From the NCBI GenBank assembly GCA_963576735.1, contig OY755175.1, positions 822,401 through 886,400 of the forward strand: a stretch of 64,000 nt of DNA, given 5' to 3'. Positions 9,747 through 19,103 of this stretch are shown here, piece after piece. The notes under the pieces are model-generated. The model was given only the letters and a program-made list of their open reading frames with translations. It ran no database searches and was not told the DNA's origin. The DNA comes from Bedellia somnulentella (Eukaryota; Arthropoda; Insecta; Lepidoptera; Bedelliidae). The translations under genes and the position numbers were made by a program. Position 1 is the stretch's first letter; each line of letters starts with the position of its first letter.

Positions 9747-10881
9747 CATATCGGTCTGGTATAGCTTGTATAGCAGCCCGTTATGCCAGACCTTGTCAAA
9801 AGCCTTCGCCACATCAAAGAAGACGGCGCCCGTCTGTTTGGGGTATGTGTCATTGAATCCATCAAGCATATGCTCGGTAAAGCGATGTGCTTGTTGGACG
9901 CATGAGTGTTGTGCCCTGAACCCGAATTGTTCGTGTATCTGAATGCCGCTAGTGTGCAAGTAATGTTTGATCCTAGCGAGGATTAGTCGCTCATAGATCT
10001 AACCTAACGAGCTTATTAGGCTGTTAGGCCTATAGCTCGTAGGATCGGTGCGAAGTTTTCCTACTTTGAATATACCTATCACATCGGCATGTTTCCATGA
10101 CTCTGGAAATATGCCGTGTATGAGTGATGTGTTGAGTATGATTGTGAGTAGTGTGATGATATGTTGTGGCAGGATCTTAAGTACCCTGTTAGTCAGCCCG
10201 TCGGGCCCCGGGGCCTTTTTGGGTCTGAGGTGTTTAATGATGTCTTTCACCTCGTCCTCGTCGATCGGTTCGAGATCGTCGAGGAGAGGGAGTGAGGCGC
10301 GGTCATTGACTAACTTGTCAACGGCCTCGATGTGAAGTGGGTCACATGGCTGAGTGCTTGGAAAGCATTGCTTCTCCAGGCTCTCAGCCAGGCACTCTGC
10401 CTTCTCATCGTTTTCGAAGGCCGGTGGTAGGCCGTTCGATCGTGTGAGGGGAGGGAGACCAAGATCGGAGCCGTCCGACTTGAGCGCCCTCGCCACGTCC
10501 CAGTAGGCGTTATGGGACGGGGTGATATCACCAAGGAACTGATCCCGCCGTTCCCCTCTGTGTTTGACCACGCGCTCCCTAAGGATACGCTTGGCGGCCC
10601 ACAGACCGGAGCGGTTTTCCGAAGATGGGAAGGAATCGTATGCGCCAGTGGCACGGTTTTTCACGGTCACTAGTTCCTTGATATCGTCGGGAAGCCGTTG
10701 GCGATGATAGTCATCGATAACGACTCGCGACGTGGCGTCTTCTACTACTGCCGAGAGGTGCTTTGTTAAGGCACAGACAGCTCGGCGGGCTTCATCCGGT
10801 GACGAGATGTCGTCCGGAATTGTGTCGAGGTGGGGTGATGTGTGAGTTTGTAGGCCGTCTGCTACTTTCGCCCAGTTAATT
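9747..10881 (-). pseudogene. Jockey ORF2 linker and RT fingers
   Basis: From the endonuclease side it reads WAKVADGLQTHTSPHLD, a linker with RAVCALTKHLSAVVEDA, then RT motifs LRPKKAPGPDGLTNRVLK, FPESWKHADVIGIFK, SYRPNSLISSLG and QFGFRAQHSCVQQ, AVFFDVAKAFDKVWHNGLL, to QTDMP at the insertion point. One in-frame stop (LG then TAG, at about 9999-10001, where Lys is usual) is the only lesion here. The frame is the same on both sides of that stop. Confidence 0.8.
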
Positions 10882-11097
10882 AAAAAAAGAAAAAAGAAAA
10901 GAAAAGAAAATGTTTAATCGCTGCTGCAAATTAAATTACTGCTACATAAAAAAAAACATAATACAAAGAACACATAAAAACAAAACTTAAAAATCTTAAA
11001 ACATAAAAAAAAACATAAATGAAAAAACTATGCACAGCAACGAAAAGGTTTCTGACTCAGTATATTGTTATGAGTTTTACCTCATAACACTGATTTT
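10882..11097 (-). mobile_element. Short LINE 3'-end insertion in jockey ORF2
   Basis: A 216-bp A/T-rich piece between RPRID and WAKVA of the jockey frame, flanked by CAGTTAATT (10873-10881) and CAGTCAATT (11098-11106), a 9-bp duplication with one difference. On the minus strand it starts CTGAAAATCAGTGTTATG and ends with TTTTC repeats. The start matches a block in the LINE 3' UTR at 30.79 kb, so I read it as a severely truncated LINE end of that family with a microsatellite tail. Confidence 0.6.
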
Positions 11098-11822
11098 CAG
11101 TCAATTCTGGGACGAGTGGCGGGCGGAGTGTGTTCGGGTGGGCCTAGTGAAAGTAGTACTGGGCGGGGATCCGACTCAAGTTCGTGCTGAACTTCTACGG
11201 AACGCAAACGTAAGGTTACGTTTCGCAGAAGCGCCAGATCAATGATGCCGGGGGTGTAGAGAACATTGTTTGGGTAGTGAGTGGGTGTTATTGGGGCAAT
11301 TATCTCGAAATCGAGATCGTCTGAAAAGGCTTCTAATAGCCGGCCATTTCGACAGATTCTGGTTGAATTCCAACTGAGATGGTGGGAGTTGAAATCGCCT
11401 GCCAAAATAACCGAGCTACCGAGCGCGAGTAGGGCTTCCAAGTCGGTGCGTAACACCTCTTTGGAGCCGGTTTGATGAATTGACGCAATGACAATGGATG
11501 GATGCCCCGACATGCTTACACGGCATGTCGTGGCCTCCATGTGTTGTAGTGCGGGTGTAGTGAGTGCGACACAGTGTAGTGTCTTTTTGTAATATATGAG
11601 TGTGCCTCCTCCAGGCCTACCTAGTCGGTAAGTCCGTATTAGTTTATAGTTGGATATATTGGGATTCTTAGTGCGAGGTTTCAGAAAGGATTCCTGCACT
11701 TGAAAGACATTGACACTATGATCTCTCAGAAACATGCCTATTTCCTCTTTGTGAGAACGTACTTTGCCTTCGGCATTGAAGAAAACTACGTTTAACGGCT
11801 TTATCCTACTTTGCGTAGCCAT
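11097..11822 (-). pseudogene. Jockey APE endonuclease domain
   Basis: Starts at ATG 11822 (MATQSRIKPLNVVFFNAEG). Visible are the VQESFLKPRT block with catalytic Glu, GGGTLIYYKK, VIASIHQTGS, the LAGDFNSHHLSWNS block, the TPGIIDLALL block and the LESDPRPVLLSL end. This is the target-nicking nuclease that opens jockey ORF2. It runs into the short insertion at 11097, which supplies a TGA exactly at the RID/W junction. Gag ends 39 bases upstream, the usual tight gag-ORF2 spacing. Confidence 0.8.
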
Positions 11823-11861
11823 TGATACTACTAAACAAGCGGGCTAATATAACGTAACCGT

Positions 11862-13396
11862 TTAGAACGGTTTGCCTACGGCGGCTACGATGTCCTCGTA
11901 GTCGCAGTAGGCGGTGAGTTTGGCGATCATATCGCCGTTGGCGTCCGGCTCTTTTAGCTTCTTAAGGAAGCTACGGAGGCGGTCCATATCGATGGGGTTG
12001 GTGTTGGGCCCCACGGAGGGCTTTGCCTGAGGGGCGGGGGTGGGGCGCGTCTTTGGGGCGGCGGGTGATGGTGTTGCTGTAGGCATCGAAATAGCCGCAG
12101 TGAAGCTCTTAGTGAGAGCCATGGGGGCGGGGGCGGGTACCAATGGTGTTTCGGCCGTGGGCGCGGGCTGAGAAGCAGCGGGGCGAGCGGCGGTGCGCGG
12201 GGCGGGCTGAGAGGAGAGGGTTTTTCCCCTCTGGCTCTGAGCCTTGGGTGCCTTGGGGCACCCTTTGTAATTGGCTGTGTGCCCTACACTCTTGCAGAGC
12301 ACACATGCGGGCGGGTCTACGGACTCGCGGGTCCGCGAGCATTGGGGTGTTGCGTGGTCGCACAGGCATTTGACATACCTAGGGCGAGCGCGACAGTTAC
12401 GGGCCGAGTGCCCGTATAATTGGCACCGGTGACATTGGCCGGGGCCTTGCCGCTTGTGAGGCGGCCCGATACGTATGCCGGACAGGCGGCATACAGTTTT
12501 GATGTTGAAGATGGCTTGTCCGTCTTAGAAAGGACGACAAGTACCATGTTATATGGTGTACGCGCTCGGCTCGCGTACATTCTGTGGCATTCGAGGACGG
12601 GTAGTCTTTTCGCCACTAGGTCTGATTTGACAGCGTCGGTGGGAACTTCCACCGGGACGCCGCGGATGACTACCCTGAGGAGGCGTTCCTCTTCGAGGGC
12701 ATAGGTGTGGTAGCCCACACCTTGGTCGCGTAATACGCGAGTAAGGTGGCGGTGGTCGTCCGTAGATGGGACGTCCACCTTAATGCCGGCGGTGGTGTTA
12801 CGCGCCGCGGTGAAGTTAATTTTCTGAGCCGTCAGAGAGGCTGAGATCTTAAGCCAGGCGGCTTTCTCCCGTATAAAAACGGGCGGTGGCCGCTTAGCAG
12901 ATGGGGCGGGGGTCGCGGGGGTGCGGATGCGCGGGTCGCGACGATTCGCGCCGATGGTGGCGGCCGGGGTTGCTAGTAATGCAACCTTTGGCGGCGGCGG
13001 CGGCGTGGAGCGGCCTGAACCTTTCCTTTTCCCCTTGGCCGCTGTGACGACGGTGAATCCGTCATCATTTTGTCCAAGCGGAATGGAGCAATCCATAGCC
13101 TCTTCCTGGGTGGCCTCGCGATGTACGAGGGCCCGGGCGGGGGCTACGATGACCGACTCAGAGTCGGAATCATCGTCGGAAGCGGGAGTGGGTGACTCAG
13201 GTGAGTCAGCCAGTACAACTGGCGAAGGGGAAGCCGGAGAGGCGGGCGCGGGGGACGCGGGGGAATCGGCGAGGGCCGGGGTGAGGGCTAATGAAGCCTG
13301 TTCAACGAGCTCCGGAGCTCGTTTCATAAAAAAAAGCATCATGGATTCTACCTGGGCTAGACGATTCATGATCTTTGTAAGATCATTGCCCGCCAT
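11862..13396 (-). pseudogene. Jockey Gag with zinc knuckles
   Basis: Start chosen at ATG 13396 (MAGNDLTKIMNRLAQVES). The N-terminal 200 residues are Ala/Pro/Ser-rich with an acidic DDDSDSES run. Next come IKVDVPSTDDHRHLTRVLR and LRVVIRGVPVEVPTDAVK, the region preceding the knuckles of jockey Gags (PRE-C2HC type). A frameshift near 12440-12490 follows; in the second frame are CQLYGHSARNC and CVLCKSVGHTANYKGC, a Pro/Ala-rich linker and a helical C-terminus ending at 11862. Gag packages element RNA in the cytoplasm and nucleus. GC content is far above the flanking insertions. Confidence 0.8.
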
Positions 13397-13801
13397 CCTC
13401 AAGGGATGCGATTACGCGGTGTGAAAGTGTGTCAGTTGTGTGGTGTGTAATGTGTGTATGATAGTGTGTGTGTATAAGTGTGTGTAGTGTGGTGTGTGCC
13501 TACTAATGTGGGCCCTAACGTCCTTCGGTCTAAGTACAATGACCGCTTAGGGTGTGTACCTACGGTTTCGGTAGTGTAGAGGAGTCGCAATATTTCAGCA
13601 CACAACCTCCAACCACTACCGAGGAAAGGATGGGGAAAGGAAGGAAAAAACGAACTTTATTTACCCGATCGGACGGTTGACTAGGTTACAAGGCGTACCC
13701 ACCAAGGCCAACTCAGTCCGACCACTTCCTATTGACTGCCGCACCAGAAGGGCAAACAGACGGGTGCTAGGGGCCACACCCCGACAACCTTTGTTTACAC
13801 C
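13397..13801 (-). other. Jockey 5' leader, inner part
   Basis: GC-rich non-coding stretch with TG-rich repeats (13425-13500), directly upstream of Gag. The hAT element is inserted at 13801/13802. TTTACACC at 13794-13801 is the hAT target duplication. Confidence 0.6.
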
Positions 13802-14068
13802 TAGGGATGTGACTTGGCTGGGGAAAAATCGATTTTTTTATTAATCGATTTTTATTTATACAAAATAATCAATTTTCTAAAAATCGTTTTTTTTTTCTAA
13901 AAATAATCAATTTAAAAAAAAAAACGATTTTTTTGAGAATTAATAAAAAAAACTCAATAATTCAAAACACACCACCTTTATTTATTCATTTATAAAAAAA
14001 CTTACATACAGACATACAAAATTACAAAACAAACAATAAATTTAAAGTAAAAGAAAAAAACATTTTTA

Positions 14069-14410
14069 TTATGGCCATAAATAACTTGGTAAAGAATTAA
14101 GGAATAGAAGTTTGGGTAATCGTTTGCCCAAGATGCGATACCTTGTTTTGCGAACCACATTTCCAGCCTTAGAAAAAAGGCGCTCTGCTGGGGCTGACGA
14201 AGCAGTTATTTGTAAGTGCTTTTTGGCTAATTTTGAAAGTTTAGGGTATGCTCCTTCGTAGTTTTTCCATACCACCAATGCAGCAATATATAAATCCAAT
14301 TCAGATGTCCCCGTTCCTTAATTTCTTAAATTGTTTTTTGTTGCAAGCTTTTGACGATGAGCTTGCCATATGTCGTCGGACTCAACTTCATCAGACATTG
14401 AAGTTTGATC
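14069..14410 (-). pseudogene. hAT transposase C-terminal dimerisation domain
   Basis: Minus-strand reading shows DLYIAALVVWKNYEGAYPKL, then AKKHLQITASSAPAERLFSK, VVRKTRYRILGKRLPKLLFL. The SAPAERLFS-AG block and the R-R-L-PE/K-LLFL end are the hATC signature used for transposase multimerisation. A preceding segment (SMSDEVESDDIWQAHRQ) is in the same frame but cut by a stop near 14320. Catalytic residues are not present. Confidence 0.8.
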
Positions 14411-14433
14411 AACAGATGCAGTAGCCAAATCAT

Positions 14434-14664
14434 TTAAACAAATAATCTTACCTTATTAGCAGATATTATGGTAGGATGCTTTCTTTCCATATGCTGCTTT
14501 AAATTCGTTGTATTGCTGCACGTTTTGAGTTCTTTGGGGCAATATTTACAGTTTGCAGTTGTACCATTGTTTTTTGTTGCCCCCTCAAATAAATAAATAC
14601 TTCCAAAAAGAGAAAAAAAAAACAAAATCTTGTTGTAGCTGGTTCCGGAATCCGGGCTCTCCAA
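14434..14664 (-). pseudogene. BED-type zinc finger exon of the hAT element
   Basis: Reads TANCKYCPKELKTCSNTTN followed by LKQHMERKHP: a C-x2-C and H-x4-H arrangement typical of BED fingers at the N-terminus of hAT transposases, which bind the element ends. After ISANK the minus strand reads GGTAAGATT, a good 5' splice site, suggesting this was an exon end. The upstream part is cut off near the element end. Confidence 0.7.
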
Positions 14665-14828
14665 TATCTACCTAACTCTAGACGGTGCGCTATAAAATAA
14701 TCGAAAGTAATGTGTGAAATAATGAAAAAAAAATCGATTATTAATAAATCGATTATATAAGGACGAAAAATTAATCAATAAAAATCGATTAAATAAAAAA
14801 AATAATCGATTTTTTTTTCACATCCCTA

Positions 14829-15080
14829 TTTACACCTCTTCCTATCACTTCCGAGGTTGCCCAGTTGCCGACCACAGTTGTGGATTTTCAACAAGTCCCG
14901 CAGTGAAAACTGCAGTAGAAACTAGAGTTCGGTAAGTCGTGAGCTAAGAATTGCACGAAGCAAAACGTTGCAACACGAAAACGGAATGCGGCACGAAGCA
15001 CGCGGGCGCAGTACAAAGCGTTAGATAGCGGAGCGACCCATAGCGGACGACCGTTAACCACGAGTGCACGGAGCGGAATG
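14829..15080 (-). other. Jockey 5' leader, outer part
   Basis: GC-rich sequence between the hAT element and the 11-bp duplication at 15081. On the minus strand the element starts CATTCCGCTCCGTGCAC. No long open frame. Confidence 0.6.
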
Positions 15081-15091
15081 AATGCATGTGT
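15081..15091. repeat. Target-site duplication (5' side) of the jockey LINE
   Basis: AATGCATGTGT, exact match to 4305-4315 on the other side of the element. Confidence 0.8.
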
Positions 15092-15640
15092 CGTTAGATT
15101 GGGAGTTTTTATCCCCCCCCCCAGAATACGATGTTGGCGAGATTCGTAAGTTCATTGTTTGTCATAGGTAACTCGGATTTCGTCTCATTGATTCGAGAAT
15201 GTTCTTCCTCCGATTCAAAATTGAGTTTTTAGCGTGCCAACACGCCACGTGTTTTTACCATAACGAAAACATAACTATTTCGGTTTATATTATATCTGGC
15301 CGAAGACCACTTTATTGATGGTGGAAGAATTTTCAAAGAGAAAGTGCACGTGCTGTCGCAATGGTGGTGTTTTGCCGACTTATTCGATTTCTAATTCTTA
15401 CTATTCATTTGTTGACCTTGAGACGTATTAACACTCTTCGATAGCTAACTTCGTCCCTTCCGTCACCCCACCCTCGCTCGCCATTACAAGAGCACGCACA
15501 CAACAACTTTATTTTATTCAATATACCAGACAATACATACAAACAAATGAAATTAATCAGAATACCATAACTATTTAATATTGATGCGTATGTGTGGCGT
15601 AAAGGTAAAGCGCATCGCTACCAACTTCTTTTCTTGGCTT
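15092..15640. other. Flank of the jockey, probably older-LINE leader
   Basis: By the target duplication this sequence was once joined to 4304 and below, so its first part should be the 5' leader of the older gag-like LINE (minus strand). It has a C-run at 15112-15121 and no supportable gene. The limit between that leader and unrelated DNA is not visible. Confidence 0.35.
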
Positions 15641-15646
15641 ACTTAC

Positions 15647-18211
15647 TTACTTATACTCACGCCCATTATTCCCATTGGGGTAGGCAGAGACTATCGATCG
15701 CCACTTAGTACGATCTTGACAAACCTCTCTTGCTTCCCTTACATTCATTATCCTTCTCATACATGCTCTTTTATTCTTCTCACTTCGGACCCCCGCCTTT
15801 ATAAGAACGTTTTCTATCTGGTCCAGAAACGTTTTACGAGGCCGTCCTCTACTAACATTCCCATCCACATTGGCTCTATATATCTCTTTCGCTACTTTAT
15901 TTTCATCCATCCTCTCTATGTGCCCAAACCACCTCAACATTCCTTTTTCTATCTTGCATACTACGTCATCTTTCAAACCTACTCGTTCACGGATAACAGT
16001 ATTTCTCACTCTATCACACAGCCTTACATTACATATACTTCTGAGGGATCTCATTTCCACTGCATTAACTCTACTTTCATGCTTCTTCTGCCATGCCCAA
16101 CATTCACTACCATACATCAGCGTAGGAACCAGAACAGCATTATGCACAGCCATTCGAGCCTTTTCCGACAACGACTGGCTCAACATCAGACTGTTCATGG
16201 CTCCATTCACCGCGTTTCCCTTTTTAACTCTCCTTTCAATATCTTCCTCACATTTTCCATCCCTAGTAAACAAACTCCCCAGATATACAAATTCTTTCAC
16301 TTGTTCCACTTTCTTACCATTTATAACAATGTCACATTCTGTCATACTTTCCTCTCTTTCAAAAACCATTGTTTTGGTTTTGTCCACATTCACTCTCATT
16401 CCCTTTCTTTCGAAAGACTTACACGCAATGTTCACCATCTCCTGCAACTCATTTACCGTTGATGCAAGTAACACTTGATCGTCAGCGTATAAGAGGCATT
16501 TAATGATGAACCCTCTCATTTTCAGTCCATAATCACTTTCGCGCAGTTCTTTCAAACAGTCGTCCATGAACAAATTGAAGAGCCACGGAGAAGCCACACA
16601 ACCCTGTCGAACACCCCTAGAGATCTCAAACCAGTCCGTGTCTTCTCCGTTTACTCTCACACATGCATTGGAATCCTCATAGAGTGACTCCAATGCACGT
16701 ATAAGTTGGCTCCCCAAACCGAACTTAGACAACACCTTCCACAAATACTTTCTTACTACCCTATCATACGCCTTCTCCAAATCAATGAAGGTGCAATACA
16801 CTTTTTGGTTTTTTGCCAAAAATTTGTCTGTGATGCACCTTAAGGAGAAGACTTGATTCATACATCCCATTCCCTTCCTAAATCCTGCTTGTACATCCCA
16901 AATTTTTTCATCCGTTTCTTTCATCACCCTTTCGATCAGAACTTTCGCATACAATTTGCCGACAACACTGAGTAGGCTGATACCACGGTAGTTTTTTGCT
17001 TCTTGGCGTGACCCTTTCCCTTTATATAGGGGCACAATCACGGCTCTACACCAATCTTTTGGTACTTTGCCAAGTGCCCAACACTTCTGAAAAAGGAAGA
17101 ACAGCCAAGAAGCCACTAACCCTTTACTAGCCCTCAGCATTTCGACACATATCCTATCATATCCTGCCGCTTTTCCTAGTTTCATACTTTTCATCGCTTT
17201 TACAATTTCTTTCATACTTATCATACTTTCAGACACGTAACCCATTACGTCACAATTAACATCGCTACCAATTGCTGAAGTAATGGGATCATCGTCTTTT
17301 TCAAAGAGACCCTCAAAATATTCCTTCCATACTCTTTTTATTCTTGTTCCATCAGTCATAAGTTCACCTTTTTCATCCTTCATCACACTTGTACTTGTGT
17401 TATGAGAAACTCCCCTTTCACGTCTGATATATTTCCAAAATAATTTTTGATTACTTTGGAAATCATCGGAGAGTTTCTTTTCACTCCATTCTTTCAGATC
17501 TCGCTTTTTCTGCTCTATTTTATTCTTAACCTCTCTCTTTATTCTCTTATATTCATCTTCAAATCTCTCAACTTCGTCATCATTTATACACACATTCATC
17601 CGTTTACTAGCTTTGATTGCTAGTAAATCGAGCCAGGCTTTCTTCTTTTCATTCACAGCATCTTTCACACTTTTATCCCACCAACTTGATGTTGGTCGAT
17701 TTTTCCTCTTGCTCAATCCACAAACATCCGTCGCACATTCAATTACCGCAGATTTGAGCACATTCCAAGCATCTTCTATTTCCATATCATCCGTCATTTC
17801 TACGCAACTTAGTCGTTCATCCAGTTTCTCAATATATTCATCTCCCATTTTTTCATTATCTACCAAATTTTCTACTTTTATTCTAGAAATTTCAGTAGTT
17901 GATACTCTTGTCCTATGACGCCAACGCTTGAACAGACCCCTTGCTCGTGATACAACGAGGAAATGATCTGTTCCTACGTTGGCACCTCTATAAACTCTAG
18001 TGTCAACCACCTTTGATTTCAGCCTTTCATCAACAATCACAAAATCTATCATACTTCTCTCGCTTCCTCGCTGCCTTGTATACATGTGGATATCTTTGTG
18101 TTTAAACAAAGTGTTAGTTACACAAAGATTCCTCTCCAAACATACTTCAATCAATTTATCACCATTTTCATTCACTCTATTATCCCCAAATTTACCTAAT
18201 ACTCTTTCACC
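15647..18211 (-). pseudogene. Endonuclease end, RT and C-terminus of the RTE-like LINE
   Basis: Open for more than 840 codons. From the N-side: NENGDKLIEVCLERNLCVT, SMIDFVIV, GANVGTDHFLVVSRA (end of the APE nuclease), a Lys/Glu-rich linker, then RT motifs KLGKAAGYDRICVEMLR, YRGISLLSVVGKLYAKVL, VQAGFRKGMGCMNQ, FIDLEKAYDRV, GVRQGCVASPWLFNLF and YADD at about 16479-16490. The C-terminal part shows EFVYLGSLFT, LMYGSECWAWQ, MLRWFGHIERMDEN and RGRPRKTFLDQI. It is inactive only because the nuclease is split. No internal stop is visible, which suggests the family was recently active. Confidence 0.8.
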
Positions 18212-18222
18212 CTAAAAATAAA

Positions 18223-18372
18223 AGTTTATTGAAAGAAGCAAAGGTTTTATCAAATAAGCATGGATATAAATTTGTTTGGGTGAAGAACTGCCAAATCTAT
18301 GTGAGAAAAGATGAAAATAAACCTTTTTTATGCATGAAAAATGTAGAGGATTTGAAGAAAATTTCATGTTAG
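18223..18372 (+). pseudogene. ORF1 C-terminus of the plus-strand LINE
   Basis: Fifty codons: SLLKEAKVLSNKHGYKFVWV, then KNCQIYVRKDENKP and a stop. A HGYKFVWVKNCQIYVRK-type end is known to me from ORF1 proteins of CR1-like insect LINEs. The 5' part is missing by truncation at 18212. Confidence 0.6.
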
Positions 18373-19103
18373 TAACCTTAATTTGTTTCATTTTTGGCTT
18401 ACTTATTTACAATATGTTCTGTTTGTTTCTCTATTGGTACACATCGCGATTCAAATTTATTAATGTGTGTTTATTGGTATTATTTATTAAGTTGGTGAAC
18501 CTATTTCATCAATTTGCAGTTCTCTTTGATTATTGTGTGCACTATTTAGATTCTAGTGTTGAAATTATACTTTTTATATTCCTCTTTTATAACTGTTTGT
18601 ACTGTTTAGATTCATTTGTTAAATTTATACTTTCAAAGTCTCTATATTATAACTATTCTTATTATTTGAGTTCATGTTATAACTATACTCATTTTGTTTT
18701 ACACGTATATCTCAATCAATTAATGAATTTCACTTTACACACACCTTTTATTACTTTACTCAAACAAGCCCTCCACAATAACACATATAAATACTTATTT
18801 AATTCGATTACTCAATTATTCTCTCGAACCAACGGTTTTCCTACTATTTTGCGAAACAAAACTCAAACCAACACGCCTCAATATCATTCTCTATTATCCA
18901 CACACATACAAAAACGTATCTTTTTAGATTCCACTGACTTTTACTTATTTATTAATTCACTGCTTTATTTTAACGATCTACATTTAATGATACATACAAG
19001 AAGGCATATGCTATATTCTATTTACATAATCATTTGTATCTTTATAAAATCTGTGGTTTATTATATATTCTTTGTACTTATATTTAAGCTCTACAATGGT
19101 TGA
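18330..19103 (+). CDS. Unassigned hydrophobic 257-codon frame between LINE ORFs
   Basis: A continuous frame from ATG 18330 that overlaps the ORF1 end (in another frame) and runs 8 bases past the ORF2 ATG at 19096. It encodes many Phe/Leu/Ile/Tyr residues with several segments hydrophobic enough for membrane helices (for example LICFIFGLLIYNMFCLFLYW). The sequence is very T-rich, which by itself favours such residues and long frames without stops on one strand, so it may be chance. I recognise no family. The overlap at both ends with element genes is the only argument that it is real. Confidence 0.25.
   Translation: MHEKCRGFEENFMLVTLICFIFGLLIYNMFCLFLYWYTSRFKFINVCLLVLFIKLVNLFHQFAVLFDYCVHYLDSSVEIILFIFLFYNCLYCLDSFVKFILSKSLYYNYSYYLSSCYNYTHFVLHVYLNQLMNFTLHTPFITLLKQALHNNTYKYLFNSITQLFSRTNGFPTILRNKTQTNTPQYHSLLSTHIQKRIFLDSTDFYLFINSLLYFNDLHLMIHTRRHMLYSIYIIICIFIKSVVYYIFFVLIFKLYNG

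Larger units (their letters stand above)
13802..14828 (-). mobile_element. Deleted hAT transposon, 8-bp TSD
   Basis: Both ends carry an inverted TAGGGATGTGA and the flanks are an exact 8-bp duplication TTTACACC (13794-13801, 14829-14836), the hAT signature. Many ATCGATTTTTT units lie near both ends as subterminal repeats. Inside, on the minus strand, a BED-type finger precedes an hAT dimerisation domain, but the intervening catalytic core is missing, so this is a non-autonomous deletion copy. It is inserted in the leader of the jockey LINE. Confidence 0.9.
4316..15080 (-). mobile_element. Full-length jockey-type LINE, four times interrupted
   Basis: Reading the minus strand from 15080 gives a GC-rich leader, gag with zinc knuckles, APE endonuclease, RT with FADD, an ORF2 C-terminus, a 3' UTR and poly-A at 4325-4316. 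The order is exact for jockey-type LINEs. Subtracting the four insertions (13802-14828, 10882-11097, 8773-9746, 4869-8084) leaves about 5.3 kb, a normal length for the clade. An 11-bp duplication at both ends supports one target-primed insertion into the older LINE. Gag and ORF2 carry frameshifts and one nonsense codon, so the copy is dead. Confidence 0.8.

Noticed and set aside
12921..13424. 167-codon plus-strand frame and other plus-strand frames at 12.1-13.4 kb
   Set aside because: They are antisense shadows of the GC-rich jockey Gag.
15581..16478. Long plus-strand frames (up to 293 codons) opposite the LINE RT
   Set aside because: Antisense to an 842-codon RT frame with all RT motifs; composition explains the open frames.
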